From Armatimonadota bacterium (lineage in GTDB: Bacteria; Armatimonadota; UBA5829): a stretch of DNA of 45,866 nucleotides. The notes under the pieces are model-generated. The model was given only the letters and a program-made list of their open reading frames with translations. It ran no database searches and was not told the DNA's origin. Where the stretch lies: assembly GCA_012522555.1 (NCBI GenBank), contig JAAYKG010000007.1:1-45866 (forward strand). Direction: 5' to 3'. Positions 32,428 to 40,809 of this stretch are shown one piece after another. Position numbers and translations under genes: made by a program. Positions within the stretch are counted from its first letter, which is position 1, and every line of letters begins with the position of its first letter.

Positions 32428-33831
32428 TCAATCCTCCTTAATACGGCACGGCATCATCACCGCGTCCGTCATCCCGTGGATCAATTTTTTATCCTTAGGA
32501 CAAGCGGTCGCGAGCACTCCGCCAAGGTTCGCTCGGCCATTAACCACAAAATAATACGGGCACAACCGCACCCGCGCTTTCATCTCGCGAACCTCACCAT
32601 CACTAAAATACTTTACCCCAATGAGCGACGTGTCACGGAAGCGCTGAAGCACCCACGGCGACGAATCGAAGCTACCAAGCGCATTATCTACAGCATCGCT
32701 CCAGTCGTCACCAGACATGTCATGTCCGATCTTTACGCCGCGGCTGCCCCAGGCTATCGGCGAGAACCCGCTGGGCTTAAGCACCAATCGCCGCTCTTTC
32801 TGGCTTCCTTCTTTTATGACGTTCCAGTCGCGAATTGGTTCACCTTTCCATCGAAAACCGGATATTTCTGCGTTTGGAGGCACAATTCGATTATCGAAAA
32901 TATGCGTATCGGCAAGGGTCGCGTCGAGCACCCTGTAATGCTCCCCGAGTGAATCCCGCCAATAGCGCTCCAACGCCGGGTTTCTAAATAATCCCAGCAG
33001 CATTTTTTCTTCCAGAAAAGGTTTATACGGCGGAGTCACAACAACCAGCCGTTTACGCGCAGCATACGATACAAGTTCGAATTTTGGAATATTGAGCGCA
33101 TCGAACAGCTCAAAGAATCTATACACCACATCAATTTTCAATCTGCCTGAGTCGGCCTCAATATACAGACATTCCTCGGTGAAGATCAACTCACCCGGCG
33201 CAACCGCAAAAGCCCTTAAGCCGAGCCTTTGCAGTTCATTGGCCAGATACGTCATCTCTGGCAGATAATCTTTGGACTCCTCCGATACGACGATTGCGAC
33301 GACCGGATCTTCTTGTTTCGCCACATCGCGCAGCATAGCAGCGAAGCCGTCGCGAATTCCTCTTCCTGTACCGATAAGATCAAAACCGCAGTCGGCGTAT
33401 GCCGCGGACAGGCAATCGAGATGGCCGAACCCTCCGGGTACGCTGTCCAATTCCGTTATCTGAAATCCGTCGTCGGTCATCAGCACATCCGGCCGAATGA
33501 TGCCTGGCAGGGCGGCCTTTTGATATCTCATTCGCGCGTGGCGCAGGAGATCTTCGCCTTTGCCGATATCGAGATATTCGTTTACCCAGTCGGTTTTTTT
33601 TTGCAAATAAATATTGTTCAGCGACGAATAAAAAGCCAGCAGCGCATCCCCAAGCCTTTGCAACTCATCGAATTGCGAAGCTGTCAAAGGAAATGGCACC
33701 GGAGATATCAAATGCGCACGCCGGTTGTCTTGTTCGCGCCCTCCGGGGATATGCCAAAGCCCCGCCGCTTCTATATGGCCCGCCACCGCATCAGCTATTA
33801 TATTTGTGTTCGCCGTTCGCCCTATCATCAT
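32428..33831 (-). CDS. ATP-grasp-like protein of unknown function
   Basis: This 467-residue protein has RPDVLMTDDGFQITELDSVPGGFGHLD, resembling the substrate side of glutathionylspermidine synthase-type proteins, and later KERRLVLKPSGFSPIAWGSRGVKIGHDMS followed by WVLQRFRDTSL, resembling an ATP-grasp nucleotide site. The order suggests a circularly permuted ATP-grasp ligase. Such enzymes join a carboxylate to an amine or thiol. It ends 26 bases before the KamA-family gene, within an apparent operon with that gene and the glutaredoxin. A partner that ligates a beta-amino acid is possible, but that is inference. I do not know a named homolog. Confidence 0.6.
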   Translation of the reverse strand: MMIGRTANTNIIADAVAGHIEAAGLWHIPGGREQDNRRAHLISPVPFPLTASQFDELQRLGDALLAFYSSLNNIYLQKKTDWVNEYLDIGKGEDLLRHARMRYQKAALPGIIRPDVLMTDDGFQITELDSVPGGFGHLDCLSAAYADCGFDLIGTGRGIRDGFAAMLRDVAKQEDPVVAIVVSEESKDYLPEMTYLANELQRLGLRAFAVAPGELIFTEECLYIEADSGRLKIDVVYRFFELFDALNIPKFELVSYAARKRLVVVTPPYKPFLEEKMLLGLFRNPALERYWRDSLGEHYRVLDATLADTHIFDNRIVPPNAEISGFRWKGEPIRDWNVIKEGSQKERRLVLKPSGFSPIAWGSRGVKIGHDMSGDDWSDAVDNALGSFDSSPWVLQRFRDTSLIGVKYFSDGEVREMKARVRLCPYYFVVNGRANLGGVLATACPKDKKLIHGMTDAVMMPCRIKED

Positions 33832-34166
33832 CCCAATCCAAGCTCTGCCGATTTTATACCCGCCGCCTTGCGATGCGCAAACTTATCGCTGGCGAGCAAT
33901 CTCAGTTTAAGCAAAGCTATGGGAAAGGTCAAGGCGAGCACTCTCAGGCGGCAATATTATCAAATATGATGAGTTACAGTGAATGTTTCGGGATTTCGAC
34001 AGAAGACAGATATATACGGCAGCGATGGTGCAACATAAATCACAGGATGGGCAGATCCCCATTCGCACTCACGATGAGACGCTCCCGCTTACCCAGGCAA
34101 GCGAAGCCGCCGAGTACTCTTCGCAGCGGTGGGGCCGCGGTTGTGGCGCGTTGACCTGCGATTAGA
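33832..34166 (-). promoter_or_regulatory. 335-bp intergenic leader before the ATP-grasp operon
   Basis: No convincing gene is seen on either strand. On the minus strand TAATAT preceded 18 bases earlier by TTCACT is a weak promoter candidate about 130 bases upstream of the ATP-grasp gene. The upstream half has GC-rich hairpins (for example GCGGCCCCACCGC). No known RNA motif was recognised. Confidence 0.3.
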
Positions 34167-35018
34167 TTAGTTTCCTACAGCCACCCAGACGTCCGGAGTC
34201 TTGAGCGCCCGGCTTCCGGCCTCGATAAGCGCCGTGACCTCCAGGGTCTGCTCGATCGGGATCGGCGATTGGCCGGTTTCAAAGAACCCCAGCATTGCGT
34301 CGATAAATCGTGGGAAGAAATCCTGCATGTCATTCACAACTACGACACCGCCGTCGCCGTAACCGACATTGAACTGGAACGGATTATTCGGGATCAAATT
34401 CACCACCCCGCGCCTGGTGTCCTGATAGTCTACAACCATCAGTCGGCTGTCGTCGCTTCCGCATTGCATAACCCGCTTGGCGCCTGTCCCCAACAAGGTG
34501 ACCATGGGTTCGATTTGATGAATTCCGTATATCTCGAATACCCCCGGCCCTCTTGCCGAGAAAAAGTCGACCCTGTTGTCGGCGATCTGAGCTTTCGCAT
34601 TAGTGACTGTGGAGTCGAATCGCAGCGCCGAGGATGACATCAGCGGGGTGTTGTGCGCCTTCGCTCTCTTCACCATTCGCTTCGCCGCATCGAGCGAATT
34701 TGCGAATGGTTTATCCACGTAGACGGGTTTACCACTGGCCAGCGGCAGCTTCGACAGGTCCTCGTGCCGCTCAGGGTTGTCCGGGGATAGCACGACAATA
34801 CAATCGCACTCATCGACCACTTGCTCGATGCTGTCGGCTTTCGGTATCCCCATCTCTTTACACCACACATCGATAGGTTTGCGCCCCTCGACACTTGTCT
34901 CTTCCCAGGCGACAGCGACCTCGAATTTATCCGCATATGCGCTTTCGGCGATCATTCGCGGGTAGTTGTCCGCGTGCCATTCGTTGATGTAATAGTCAAT
35001 GAACCCTATCTTCTTCAC
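34167..35018 (-). CDS. Gfo/Idh/MocA-family oxidoreductase-like protein (1)
   Basis: The GTG at 35018 has GAGG six bases upstream and gives 283 residues (track start 35042). The N-terminal domain reads KKIGFIDYYINEWHADNYP, without the classic GxGxxG Rossmann motif. It is followed by CDCIVVLSPDNPERHEDLSKLPLASGKPVYVDKPFANSLDAAKRM, where the E/D-K-P block (VDKPFA) is the Gfo/Idh/MocA signature. Family members oxidise or reduce sugar-like substrates with NAD(P). The missing glycine motif suggests atypical or no nucleotide binding. Gene 43647-44534 is a related paralog. Confidence 0.75.
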   Translation of the reverse strand: MKKIGFIDYYINEWHADNYPRMIAESAYADKFEVAVAWEETSVEGRKPIDVWCKEMGIPKADSIEQVVDECDCIVVLSPDNPERHEDLSKLPLASGKPVYVDKPFANSLDAAKRMVKRAKAHNTPLMSSSALRFDSTVTNAKAQIADNRVDFFSARGPGVFEIYGIHQIEPMVTLLGTGAKRVMQCGSDDSRLMVVDYQDTRRGVVNLIPNNPFQFNVGYGDGGVVVVNDMQDFFPRFIDAMLGFFETGQSPIPIEQTLEVTALIEAGSRALKTPDVWVAVGN

Positions 35019-35119
35019 AGCCCACCTCGCAGGTTGATTCAAAATTGCCTTCTACGCATTTTACTTAAATCCTTCAGGACAGCCTACAAAGCTTGCTCAA
35101 GAAGACTTTTGGGGCTAAA

Positions 35120-36184
35120 ATGAAGTCGATGGCTGATTCAATTCGTCGACACTACGAAGAACTCGAAAAAAGACTCCTTGCACCTGACGCGGTGGCTGCA
35201 GTGGACTCGTGCGGCAGGCTCAAAGACGAGCCTAAATGTCCCGTGCGAACTGATTTCCAGCGCGATCGTGACAGGATTATACACTCCAAGTCGTTCAGAA
35301 GGCTGAAGCACAAAACTCAGGTCTTTATCGACCCGGAAGAGGATCATTTCCGAACCAGGCTCACTCATACCCTCGAGGTCGCGCAAATAGCCCGGACTGT
35401 CGCCCGAGGATTGAGGCTCAATGAAGACCTCACCGAGGCTATCGCCCTCGGCCACGACCTTGGGCATACTCCGTTTGGACACGCGGGAGAAGCCGCGCTC
35501 GACGAGGTGTATCGCGAGTATGTGCCGGATGGCGGCTTTAAGCACAGCGAACAAAGTCTGCGTGTGGTTGATGTCTTGGAGAAGAAAGGCCTGGGGCTGA
35601 ATCTGACCTGGGAAGTGCGAGATGGAATCGTGCATCATTCCAAGGGCAGTGCGGATTTGTCGCTCGATACCATCGGCCCGTCTACTTTCGAGGGCAAGGT
35701 GGTTAAAATAAGCGACCGCGTAGCTTATATAAACCACGATATAGATGACGCTATTCGCGCCGGGCTGATCACCGAAGCGGATCTGCCTTTTGAGGCTGTG
35801 TCGACACTCGGCGACAACCACTCCGGCCGCATCGGTTCGATGGTGATAGACATCATACAGTCGAGTGCGCGGCAGGGTGTCATCTGCATGAGCGAGCCGT
35901 ATCGGATGGCCACCGACAAACTGAAAGATTTTTTGTTTGCTGAGGTCTATGGCCAGGACAAAAGGGGCATAGTAGAACTCGAGTGCGCCGGGGGGATACT
36001 GAAAGAGTTGTTCCGATACTACATGAGTCACCCCGAGGAGATAGAATCTAGCGGCTGTCTGCCGGATGAGGACGTTGTGGCGGAACGAGCGCGCCGGGTG
36101 TGTGATTTGATTTCAGGGATGACTGATCGTTATGCGCAAAAGGACTATGCGGCCCGTCTTGTGTCCTGCCCGAAACTTATTTGA
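35120..36184 (+). CDS. dgt: Deoxyguanosinetriphosphate triphosphohydrolase-like protein
   Basis: The ATG at 35120 follows a TTTTGGGG ribosome binding site; the track start at 35093 is a TTG. The 354-residue product has RDRDRIIHSKSFRRLKHKTQVF, RTRLTHTLEVAQIARTVARGL and the HD motif GHDLGHTPFGHAGE, followed by WEVRDGIVHHSKG and a distal Asp in KISDRVAYINHDIDDA. These are the HD-domain metal ligands of the type 2 dGTPase family. It removes triphosphate from dNTPs and can limit dNTP pools. No partner gene is seen nearby. Confidence 0.92.
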   Translation: MKSMADSIRRHYEELEKRLLAPDAVAAVDSCGRLKDEPKCPVRTDFQRDRDRIIHSKSFRRLKHKTQVFIDPEEDHFRTRLTHTLEVAQIARTVARGLRLNEDLTEAIALGHDLGHTPFGHAGEAALDEVYREYVPDGGFKHSEQSLRVVDVLEKKGLGLNLTWEVRDGIVHHSKGSADLSLDTIGPSTFEGKVVKISDRVAYINHDIDDAIRAGLITEADLPFEAVSTLGDNHSGRIGSMVIDIIQSSARQGVICMSEPYRMATDKLKDFLFAEVYGQDKRGIVELECAGGILKELFRYYMSHPEEIESSGCLPDEDVVAERARRVCDLISGMTDRYAQKDYAARLVSCPKLI

Positions 36185-36204
36185 AGCCGATAAGCGCAAT
36201 ATCG

Positions 36205-36233
36205 TTGGCAATTGCACAATCGCGTGATATAAT
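36205..36233 (+). promoter_or_regulatory. Sigma-70-type promoter of the zinc-ribbon-like gene
   Basis: TTGGCA (36205-36210) and TATAAT (36228-36233) are separated by exactly 17 bases. They give a leader of about 85 bases that contains the inverted repeat AGAGTC...GACTCT at 36239-36262. Confidence 0.75.
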
Positions 36234-36322
36234 GATAATAGAGTCGTCAAGGCAGACTCTACCCAGCAATTATTGACTTCCGTTCATACAGCCTGCCAAG
36301 CTCCTGGAGGTAGCTGATAAAT

Positions 36323-36655
36323 ATGAAATCCATCATCAAGTGCAACTGCGGACAGCGGGTGCTCGCCAAGGATGTTATGCAGACCGGCTATTACCTGCGG
36401 CTTTTTGGTCCGAGTTTTGTGTATGTTAAGTTCAGATGCTCGTTTTGCAAGAAACTCGGGGAGCAGTTCGTCAAACAAGAGGAATGGGAAGATGGAATTC
36501 TGACTGATGCGCCGGGAGAGATGAGCTCGGAGGAGCATCGAAAGTTCAAAAATATGGGCAAGATCGACATTCACGAGTGCATCGACGCCCACTTTGAACT
36601 GGAGAAAATCACTAACCTGAGCGAACTTCGTGAGGCGGTAGAAAAGTCTCCGTAG
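36323..36655 (+). CDS. Zinc-ribbon-like small protein, unknown function
   Basis: This 110-residue protein has CNCGQRV near the N-terminus and CSFCKK further on, an arrangement (C-x-C ... C-x-x-C) that could bind one zinc. The rest is mostly charged and helical, with no signal peptide or membrane segment. It has its own promoter and terminator, so it is a separate transcription unit. GGAGG lies 12 bases before the ATG. It looks like a conserved hypothetical protein of this lineage; I do not recognise a known function. Confidence 0.7.
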   Translation: MKSIIKCNCGQRVLAKDVMQTGYYLRLFGPSFVYVKFRCSFCKKLGEQFVKQEEWEDGILTDAPGEMSSEEHRKFKNMGKIDIHECIDAHFELEKITNLSELREAVEKSP

Positions 36656-36688
36656 CTTGTCGTTAGGCAAAGGAGTAATAAAATTGGG

Positions 36689-36725
36689 GAAGAGCAGCCG
36701 AATTGCGGCGCTCTTCCTCTTGTTT
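36689..36725 (+). terminator. Intrinsic terminator after the zinc-ribbon-like gene
   Basis: GAAGAGC and GCTCTTC (36689-36695 and 36710-36716), extended by an inner GCCG/CGGC stem, are followed by CTCTTGTTTTG. Confidence 0.75.
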
Positions 36726-36787
36726 TGTGTGGGGCTGTCTTGTAAAATCACTTAAGCCGAGATGGTTCGGCGCGAGGAGTCCGGCCG

Positions 36788-37570
36788 ATGATCCCACTGC
36801 GGGATAATAACCCTTCCCATAAAAGACCATACGTCGTCTACAGCCTGCTGGCGATAAATATTTTTGTATTTTTGGTGCAGCAGACTGGGATTCTCAACAA
36901 CTTGACGATGATCCCATATTCGGTGGTTCACAATATCCGGGTCGGCCTTCAAGCAAGCGCTTTCGGAAAGGTGCACCCGGTGGCGATGCCGGGTGTTGGG
37001 CCGGATCCGCAGTGGATTACGATATTTACCTCGATGTTTATGCACGGAGGGATTATGCACATCGGCGGCAATATGCTGTATTTGTGGATATTCGGCAACA
37101 ACATCGAAGACGCGCTGGGGCATGTCAAGTTTCTTCTTTTCTATATTATGTCCGGAGTGTTGGCCTCGCTGGCGCATTTGTATATGAGTTTGGCCGGCGG
37201 TGGTTTGGGGCCGTATATCCCCACGCTGGGAGCCAGCGGCGCGATTGCGGGTGTGCTGGGGGCGTATATAGTGCTTTACCCCAAGGCGAGAATCGATACT
37301 CTTTTGCTTTTGGGTTGGTTTTGGGATGTTATTCGTATTCCGGCGTATTATGTGCTGGGGATATGGTTTATAATGCAGCTTACGGGCACATTCGGCACCG
37401 GCGGTCAGGTCGGCGGAGGGGTCGCCTATTGGGCGCATGTCGGGGGATTTGTGGCTGGGGTGGTTCTTATTCTCGTTCTTGGTGGGAGAGGGCTGACCAG
37501 AAGACAGAGAAGACAGCCGCCAAAACCGTGGCGAGAGGACAAGCCATACCCGTTCAGGCCGTGGAATTAA
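36788..37570 (+). CDS. Rhomboid family intramembrane serine protease
   Basis: This 260-residue membrane protein has MHGGIMHIGGNMLYLWIFGNNIEDALG, then GASGAIAGVLGAYIVLYP with the catalytic Ser of the GxSG motif, and finally WAHVGGFVAGVVLIL with the His of the dyad. These are the rhomboid landmarks, with six hydrophobic segments as expected. Rhomboids cut substrates inside the membrane; the target here is not known. GAGGAG supports the ATG start. The C-terminal tail (RRQRRQPPKPWREDKPYPF) is short and basic. A tandem repeat block follows directly after the stop. Confidence 0.9.
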   Translation: MIPLRDNNPSHKRPYVVYSLLAINIFVFLVQQTGILNNLTMIPYSVVHNIRVGLQASAFGKVHPVAMPGVGPDPQWITIFTSMFMHGGIMHIGGNMLYLWIFGNNIEDALGHVKFLLFYIMSGVLASLAHLYMSLAGGGLGPYIPTLGASGAIAGVLGAYIVLYPKARIDTLLLLGWFWDVIRIPAYYVLGIWFIMQLTGTFGTGGQVGGGVAYWAHVGGFVAGVVLILVLGGRGLTRRQRRQPPKPWREDKPYPFRPWN

Positions 37571-37751
37571 CACTCCTCTCTTTTGGGGACAAGTTGTGGA
37601 ATATGAAACCCCTCTCCCCTTGGGGACAGGTTGCGGAATATGAAACCCCCTCCCCTTGGGGGCAGGTTGCGGAATATGAACCCCCTCTCCTTTAGGGGCA
37701 GGTTGGGACTATAAACCCCCTCTCCCTTTGGGAGAGGGTTGGGGTGAGGGG
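37571..37751 (+). repeat. Tandem hairpin-forming intergenic repeat, about five units of ~36 bp
   Basis: Five similar units of roughly 36 bases begin near 37571, 37609, 37646, 37681 and 37715. Each has CCCCTCTCC(CT)TTGGGG, which can fold on itself, followed in the first three by ACAGGTTGCGGAATATGAA or a close variant. The last unit (CCCTCTCCCTTTGGGAGAGGG TTGGGGTGAGGGG) is the motif of a repeat found scattered in many bacterial genomes. Confidence 0.8.
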
Positions 37752-37769
37752 TTCTTCAGGAGAAAATCG

Positions 37770-39593
37770 TTGGGCAAAAAAGCTCTTATTGCGCTTTTAA
37801 TCGTCGGGCTGATCGCTTCCGGTTATGTCGCAGCACAGCGCTATCGTGTTGAATCAAAAAATAGAGCGGTGGAAATCGTTGTGGACTGGGACGAGGTGCA
37901 GACAATCGCCGCAGCAGCAGGTTCAAGTCCGGTCGACGTGCTCAAACGATTCAAAATCGCGGGTGTCACGAGCGTGGCAATCGCCCAGCAGACGTTTCGT
38001 GACGCCATCAACAGCGGGATAGTCTCCATCGAATCCTCAATGCAATATAACATAGACAAACAGTACGCTCCACGAATATCGAATTATCTGCACGGCCTGC
38101 TGCCTGGCTTCACCAACGCGCCCTTGCCGTATCTTCAGCAGCTTCCGATAGGTTTTCCCGAGGACGCCGTAGCTGCGGTTAAATCGGCCAATCTTGGACT
38201 GGTGGGCCGCATTATCAATTATCAAGGGCCAACCCCTCAAGCGATCGACTTTATGATGGCGGATGCAAAAAAACTCGGCGCCAAAGTCATCGTGTTCCAG
38301 GGAGACAGCATATTGGGGTTCAAGGGCGCGATCCAGGACACGGCGAATGCGCTGCGAGATCACGACTTATACTTCGGTCGGGTTGAGTTTTCCAAACAAA
38401 AAGGCGACCAGCGGCTTGCCGAAGAGACGGGCGACCGAATCATCATAGTCCACAGCATCACTCAAGCGGAAATGCCGACGCTGAGCCAAATCTCCATAAT
38501 CGATCGGTTCCAGAAGAGCGTTCGCGAACGCGGTGTCAAGATGTGCTACATTCGCATGTACGAGACTGCGGGGGATGATCTGGCAGGCGACAACGCGGAA
38601 TATATAAACTCTATCGCGAATTCGATTGAAAAAGCCGGCTATACCCTCAAGAGTGCACACCCGCTCGGAGAGGTGCGCGTTCCATATTTCGTTCGCGCAC
38701 TTGTTATGTTGGGGGTTGTGGCCGGGTTTGTTTTGTTGATGTTGACGCTGGTCGAAACCAATTACGCAGCCATTCTCATATTGGCTGTTCTTCTGATTGC
38801 GGGATGGGCTATTGGCGGGAACACTGGGGCAAAGGCAATTGCGCTGCTGTCGGCTATAGTATTCCCGATACTGGCGGTTTTATGGGCGACGCGAAAGACT
38901 CCCCAAAATCCGATTCGTGCTTCCGGAGTAGTCTGGCGGGCGATCGGCAGGCTGCTCGGCGCTGTGGCGATAACTTCGTGCGGCGGTTTGTTAATTATGG
39001 GGCTGTTGAGCGGCCGTGATTTTATGCTGCGAACGGATCAGTTCGCTGGGGTCAAGCTCGCGCATCTGCTGCCGGTTATTGTTCTTGCTCTGTTATATGC
39101 TGGCGGAATTGCCTGGCAGGCGGAGGGTTGGACTGCGGTAAAGGAGCGTTTCGGTAAGACGATGAAGAATCTCGCTGCAAACCCGGTGCTGATGTGGCAG
39201 GCACTGGGGATGCTGGCTGTGGTTGCGCTGGTTGGTTTGATGGTGGCGCGTTCCGGCAACGATTCCGGGCTGGGCGTCAGCGGCACGGAGCTTCGATTCA
39301 GATCGATACTGGATAAGGTGCTCTACGTGAGGCCGCGCACCAAGGAGTTTTTGATCGGTTATCCGGCGTTGTTGGCTGGGATCGCTTTTGCCATAAGAGG
39401 CTGGAGGCAATGGGCTGCCCCGCTGGTGGTGGTGGGTTCTATTGGGCTGATTTCAACCCTCAACACATTCTGCCACATACATACCCCTTTGCAGCTAAGT
39501 GTGCTGCGTGTGTTCAACGGAACTGTGGTTGGTATTTTGATCGGCCTGGCTGTTTACTGGCTGATTAGAAACCTGCCCGGCAACGACAAATAG
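37770..39593 (+). CDS. DUF5693 family membrane protein
   Basis: The track begins at 37728 within the repeat block; CAGGAG at 37757-37762 is correctly spaced for the TTG at 37770, giving 607 residues. After an N-terminal membrane anchor (KALIALLIVGLIASGYVAAQRYRVE), a soluble domain (EIVVDWDEVQTIAAAAGSSPVDVLKRFKIAGVTSVAI) is typical of DUF5693. The second half has about eight membrane segments. The family usually lies next to csaB, as it does here (csaB begins 4 bases after the stop), so it is thought to assist export or modification of a wall polymer. Precise role unknown. Confidence 0.85.
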   Translation: MGKKALIALLIVGLIASGYVAAQRYRVESKNRAVEIVVDWDEVQTIAAAAGSSPVDVLKRFKIAGVTSVAIAQQTFRDAINSGIVSIESSMQYNIDKQYAPRISNYLHGLLPGFTNAPLPYLQQLPIGFPEDAVAAVKSANLGLVGRIINYQGPTPQAIDFMMADAKKLGAKVIVFQGDSILGFKGAIQDTANALRDHDLYFGRVEFSKQKGDQRLAEETGDRIIIVHSITQAEMPTLSQISIIDRFQKSVRERGVKMCYIRMYETAGDDLAGDNAEYINSIANSIEKAGYTLKSAHPLGEVRVPYFVRALVMLGVVAGFVLLMLTLVETNYAAILILAVLLIAGWAIGGNTGAKAIALLSAIVFPILAVLWATRKTPQNPIRASGVVWRAIGRLLGAVAITSCGGLLIMGLLSGRDFMLRTDQFAGVKLAHLLPVIVLALLYAGGIAWQAEGWTAVKERFGKTMKNLAANPVLMWQALGMLAVVALVGLMVARSGNDSGLGVSGTELRFRSILDKVLYVRPRTKEFLIGYPALLAGIAFAIRGWRQWAAPLVVVGSIGLISTLNTFCHIHTPLQLSVLRVFNGTVVGILIGLAVYWLIRNLPGNDK

Positions 39594-39597
39594 AGCG

Positions 39598-40662
39598 ATG
39601 AAACGCATAGTGATTTCGGGCTATTACGGATTCGGCAACATCGGGGATGAGGCGGTGCTGGCGGGTATTTTCGAGACATTCCGGCATATCGGCCTCGATT
39701 CCCATATCACAGTAATATCCAATGATCCCGCACGCACGGCAGCCCAGCATCCAGGGGTCAGCGCGATCGCGAGAAACAACATCGCGGCTCAATTGAAAAC
39801 GCTGATCCGCGCGGACATGTTTATAAGCGGCGGCGGGAGCCTTTTCCAGGACGCCACCAGCGCTCGCTCACCATATTATTATCTATTCGGATTGCATTTA
39901 GCTCGGCTGGCTCGATGCAGGACTATGGTTTATGCCCAGGGAATCGGACCGCTTATCAGGCCTGGGATTCGGCAAGCTATGCGCAAAGCCTTCGGCCGGG
40001 TCGATGTGGTCTCCGTTAGAGATGAATGCTCCGCCGAACTCTTGCGCCAGATTGGTTTTACGGGTATGATTCATACCTGCGTCGATCCTTCGTTTATGAT
40101 TGAGCCTGATCTGGAAGCGGCAGGCAGGATCATCGAAGATGCGGGTTTGGGCGGAAAACGGCTGGTTGGAATATCTTTGCGACCCTGGTCGGCGTTTTCG
40201 GATTGGATTGCGCAAGCAGCCGATTTGATACCTCATATTTGTGAAGAGGTGGGGGCGCAAGCGGTCTTTATTCCAATGCAGGAATCACAAGACGACAAAA
40301 TCGGCAGCGGCCCGGTTCTTGGTCACGGCGGAGACCCTGCCATCGCAAAAGGACTGTTTGCGCACTGCGAGCTTGTGGTCGGCATGCGATTACATTCGTT
40401 GATATTTGCAGTTGGCTCTGGTGTTCCTTGCGTGCCGATTGTATATGACCCAAAGGTCTCGTCATTTGCAAATGAAATTGGAGTCGATACTCCGATCGTT
40501 GTGGGTGCGGATATTGACTCATTGGCGAGTGCGCTTCGTGACTTATGGGATCACAGAGAATTGGCCGCGCGGAGACTCGCGGAAAAGTCCTGCGAACTAA
40601 AAGAACAAGCTTTATCGTGCGGCAGATTGGTGAAACAGGCGCTGGGCATACTGGAACATTGA
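39598..40662 (+). CDS. csaB: Polysaccharide pyruvyl transferase CsaB
   Basis: This 354-residue protein has the csaB pattern: VISGYYGFGNIGDEAVLAGIF at the start, FISGGGSLFQDATSARSPYYYLFGLHLARL in the middle, VYAQGIGPL, and later ELVVGMRLHSLIFAVGSGVPCVPIVYDPKV. CsaB adds a ketal-linked pyruvate to a secondary wall polymer, which serves as the anchor for S-layer proteins carrying SLH domains. It starts 4 bases after the DUF5693 stop, so the two are co-transcribed. Its presence suggests an S-layer attached by SLH domains; no SLH protein is seen in this window. Confidence 0.93.
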   Translation: MKRIVISGYYGFGNIGDEAVLAGIFETFRHIGLDSHITVISNDPARTAAQHPGVSAIARNNIAAQLKTLIRADMFISGGGSLFQDATSARSPYYYLFGLHLARLARCRTMVYAQGIGPLIRPGIRQAMRKAFGRVDVVSVRDECSAELLRQIGFTGMIHTCVDPSFMIEPDLEAAGRIIEDAGLGGKRLVGISLRPWSAFSDWIAQAADLIPHICEEVGAQAVFIPMQESQDDKIGSGPVLGHGGDPAIAKGLFAHCELVVGMRLHSLIFAVGSGVPCVPIVYDPKVSSFANEIGVDTPIVVGADIDSLASALRDLWDHRELAARRLAEKSCELKEQALSCGRLVKQALGILEH

Positions 40663-40746
40663 TGTATTTTATACAGTCTTAAATTCAGTCCCATTGTTGA
40701 GCCGGATGGGATGTTGTGACAATTATCAACTCCGCTCACCTAATGC

Positions 40747-40775
40747 TTGTCGTTTGGGCGCGCGTGGATTATAAT
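40747..40775 (+). promoter_or_regulatory. Sigma-70-type promoter of the poly-Gly lipoprotein gene
   Basis: TTGTCG (40747-40752) and TATAAT (40770-40775) are separated by exactly 17 bases, about 35 bases upstream of the ATG at 40810. Confidence 0.65.
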
Positions 40776-40809
40776 TGTTGAGTTGTGTTCGCTTAAGGAG
40801 ATTTACGTA

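Noticed and set aside
31475-33831. EF-P beta-lysylation system (EpmA/EpmB)
   Set aside because: No LysRS-like EpmA or efp gene is adjacent, and the neighbour looks like an ATP-grasp protein instead.
33693-34165. Plus-strand ORFs in the intergenic region before the oxidoreductase gene
   Set aside because: They run into the antisense side of the ATP-grasp gene and have no ribosome binding site or known motif.
37012-37695. Plus-strand ORF of 227 residues overlapping the rhomboid gene
   Set aside because: It is an alternative frame of the rhomboid gene that runs into the repeat block.
37571-37751. CRISPR array
   Set aside because: The repeated units sit head to tail with no unique spacers between them, so it is a plain tandem repeat.
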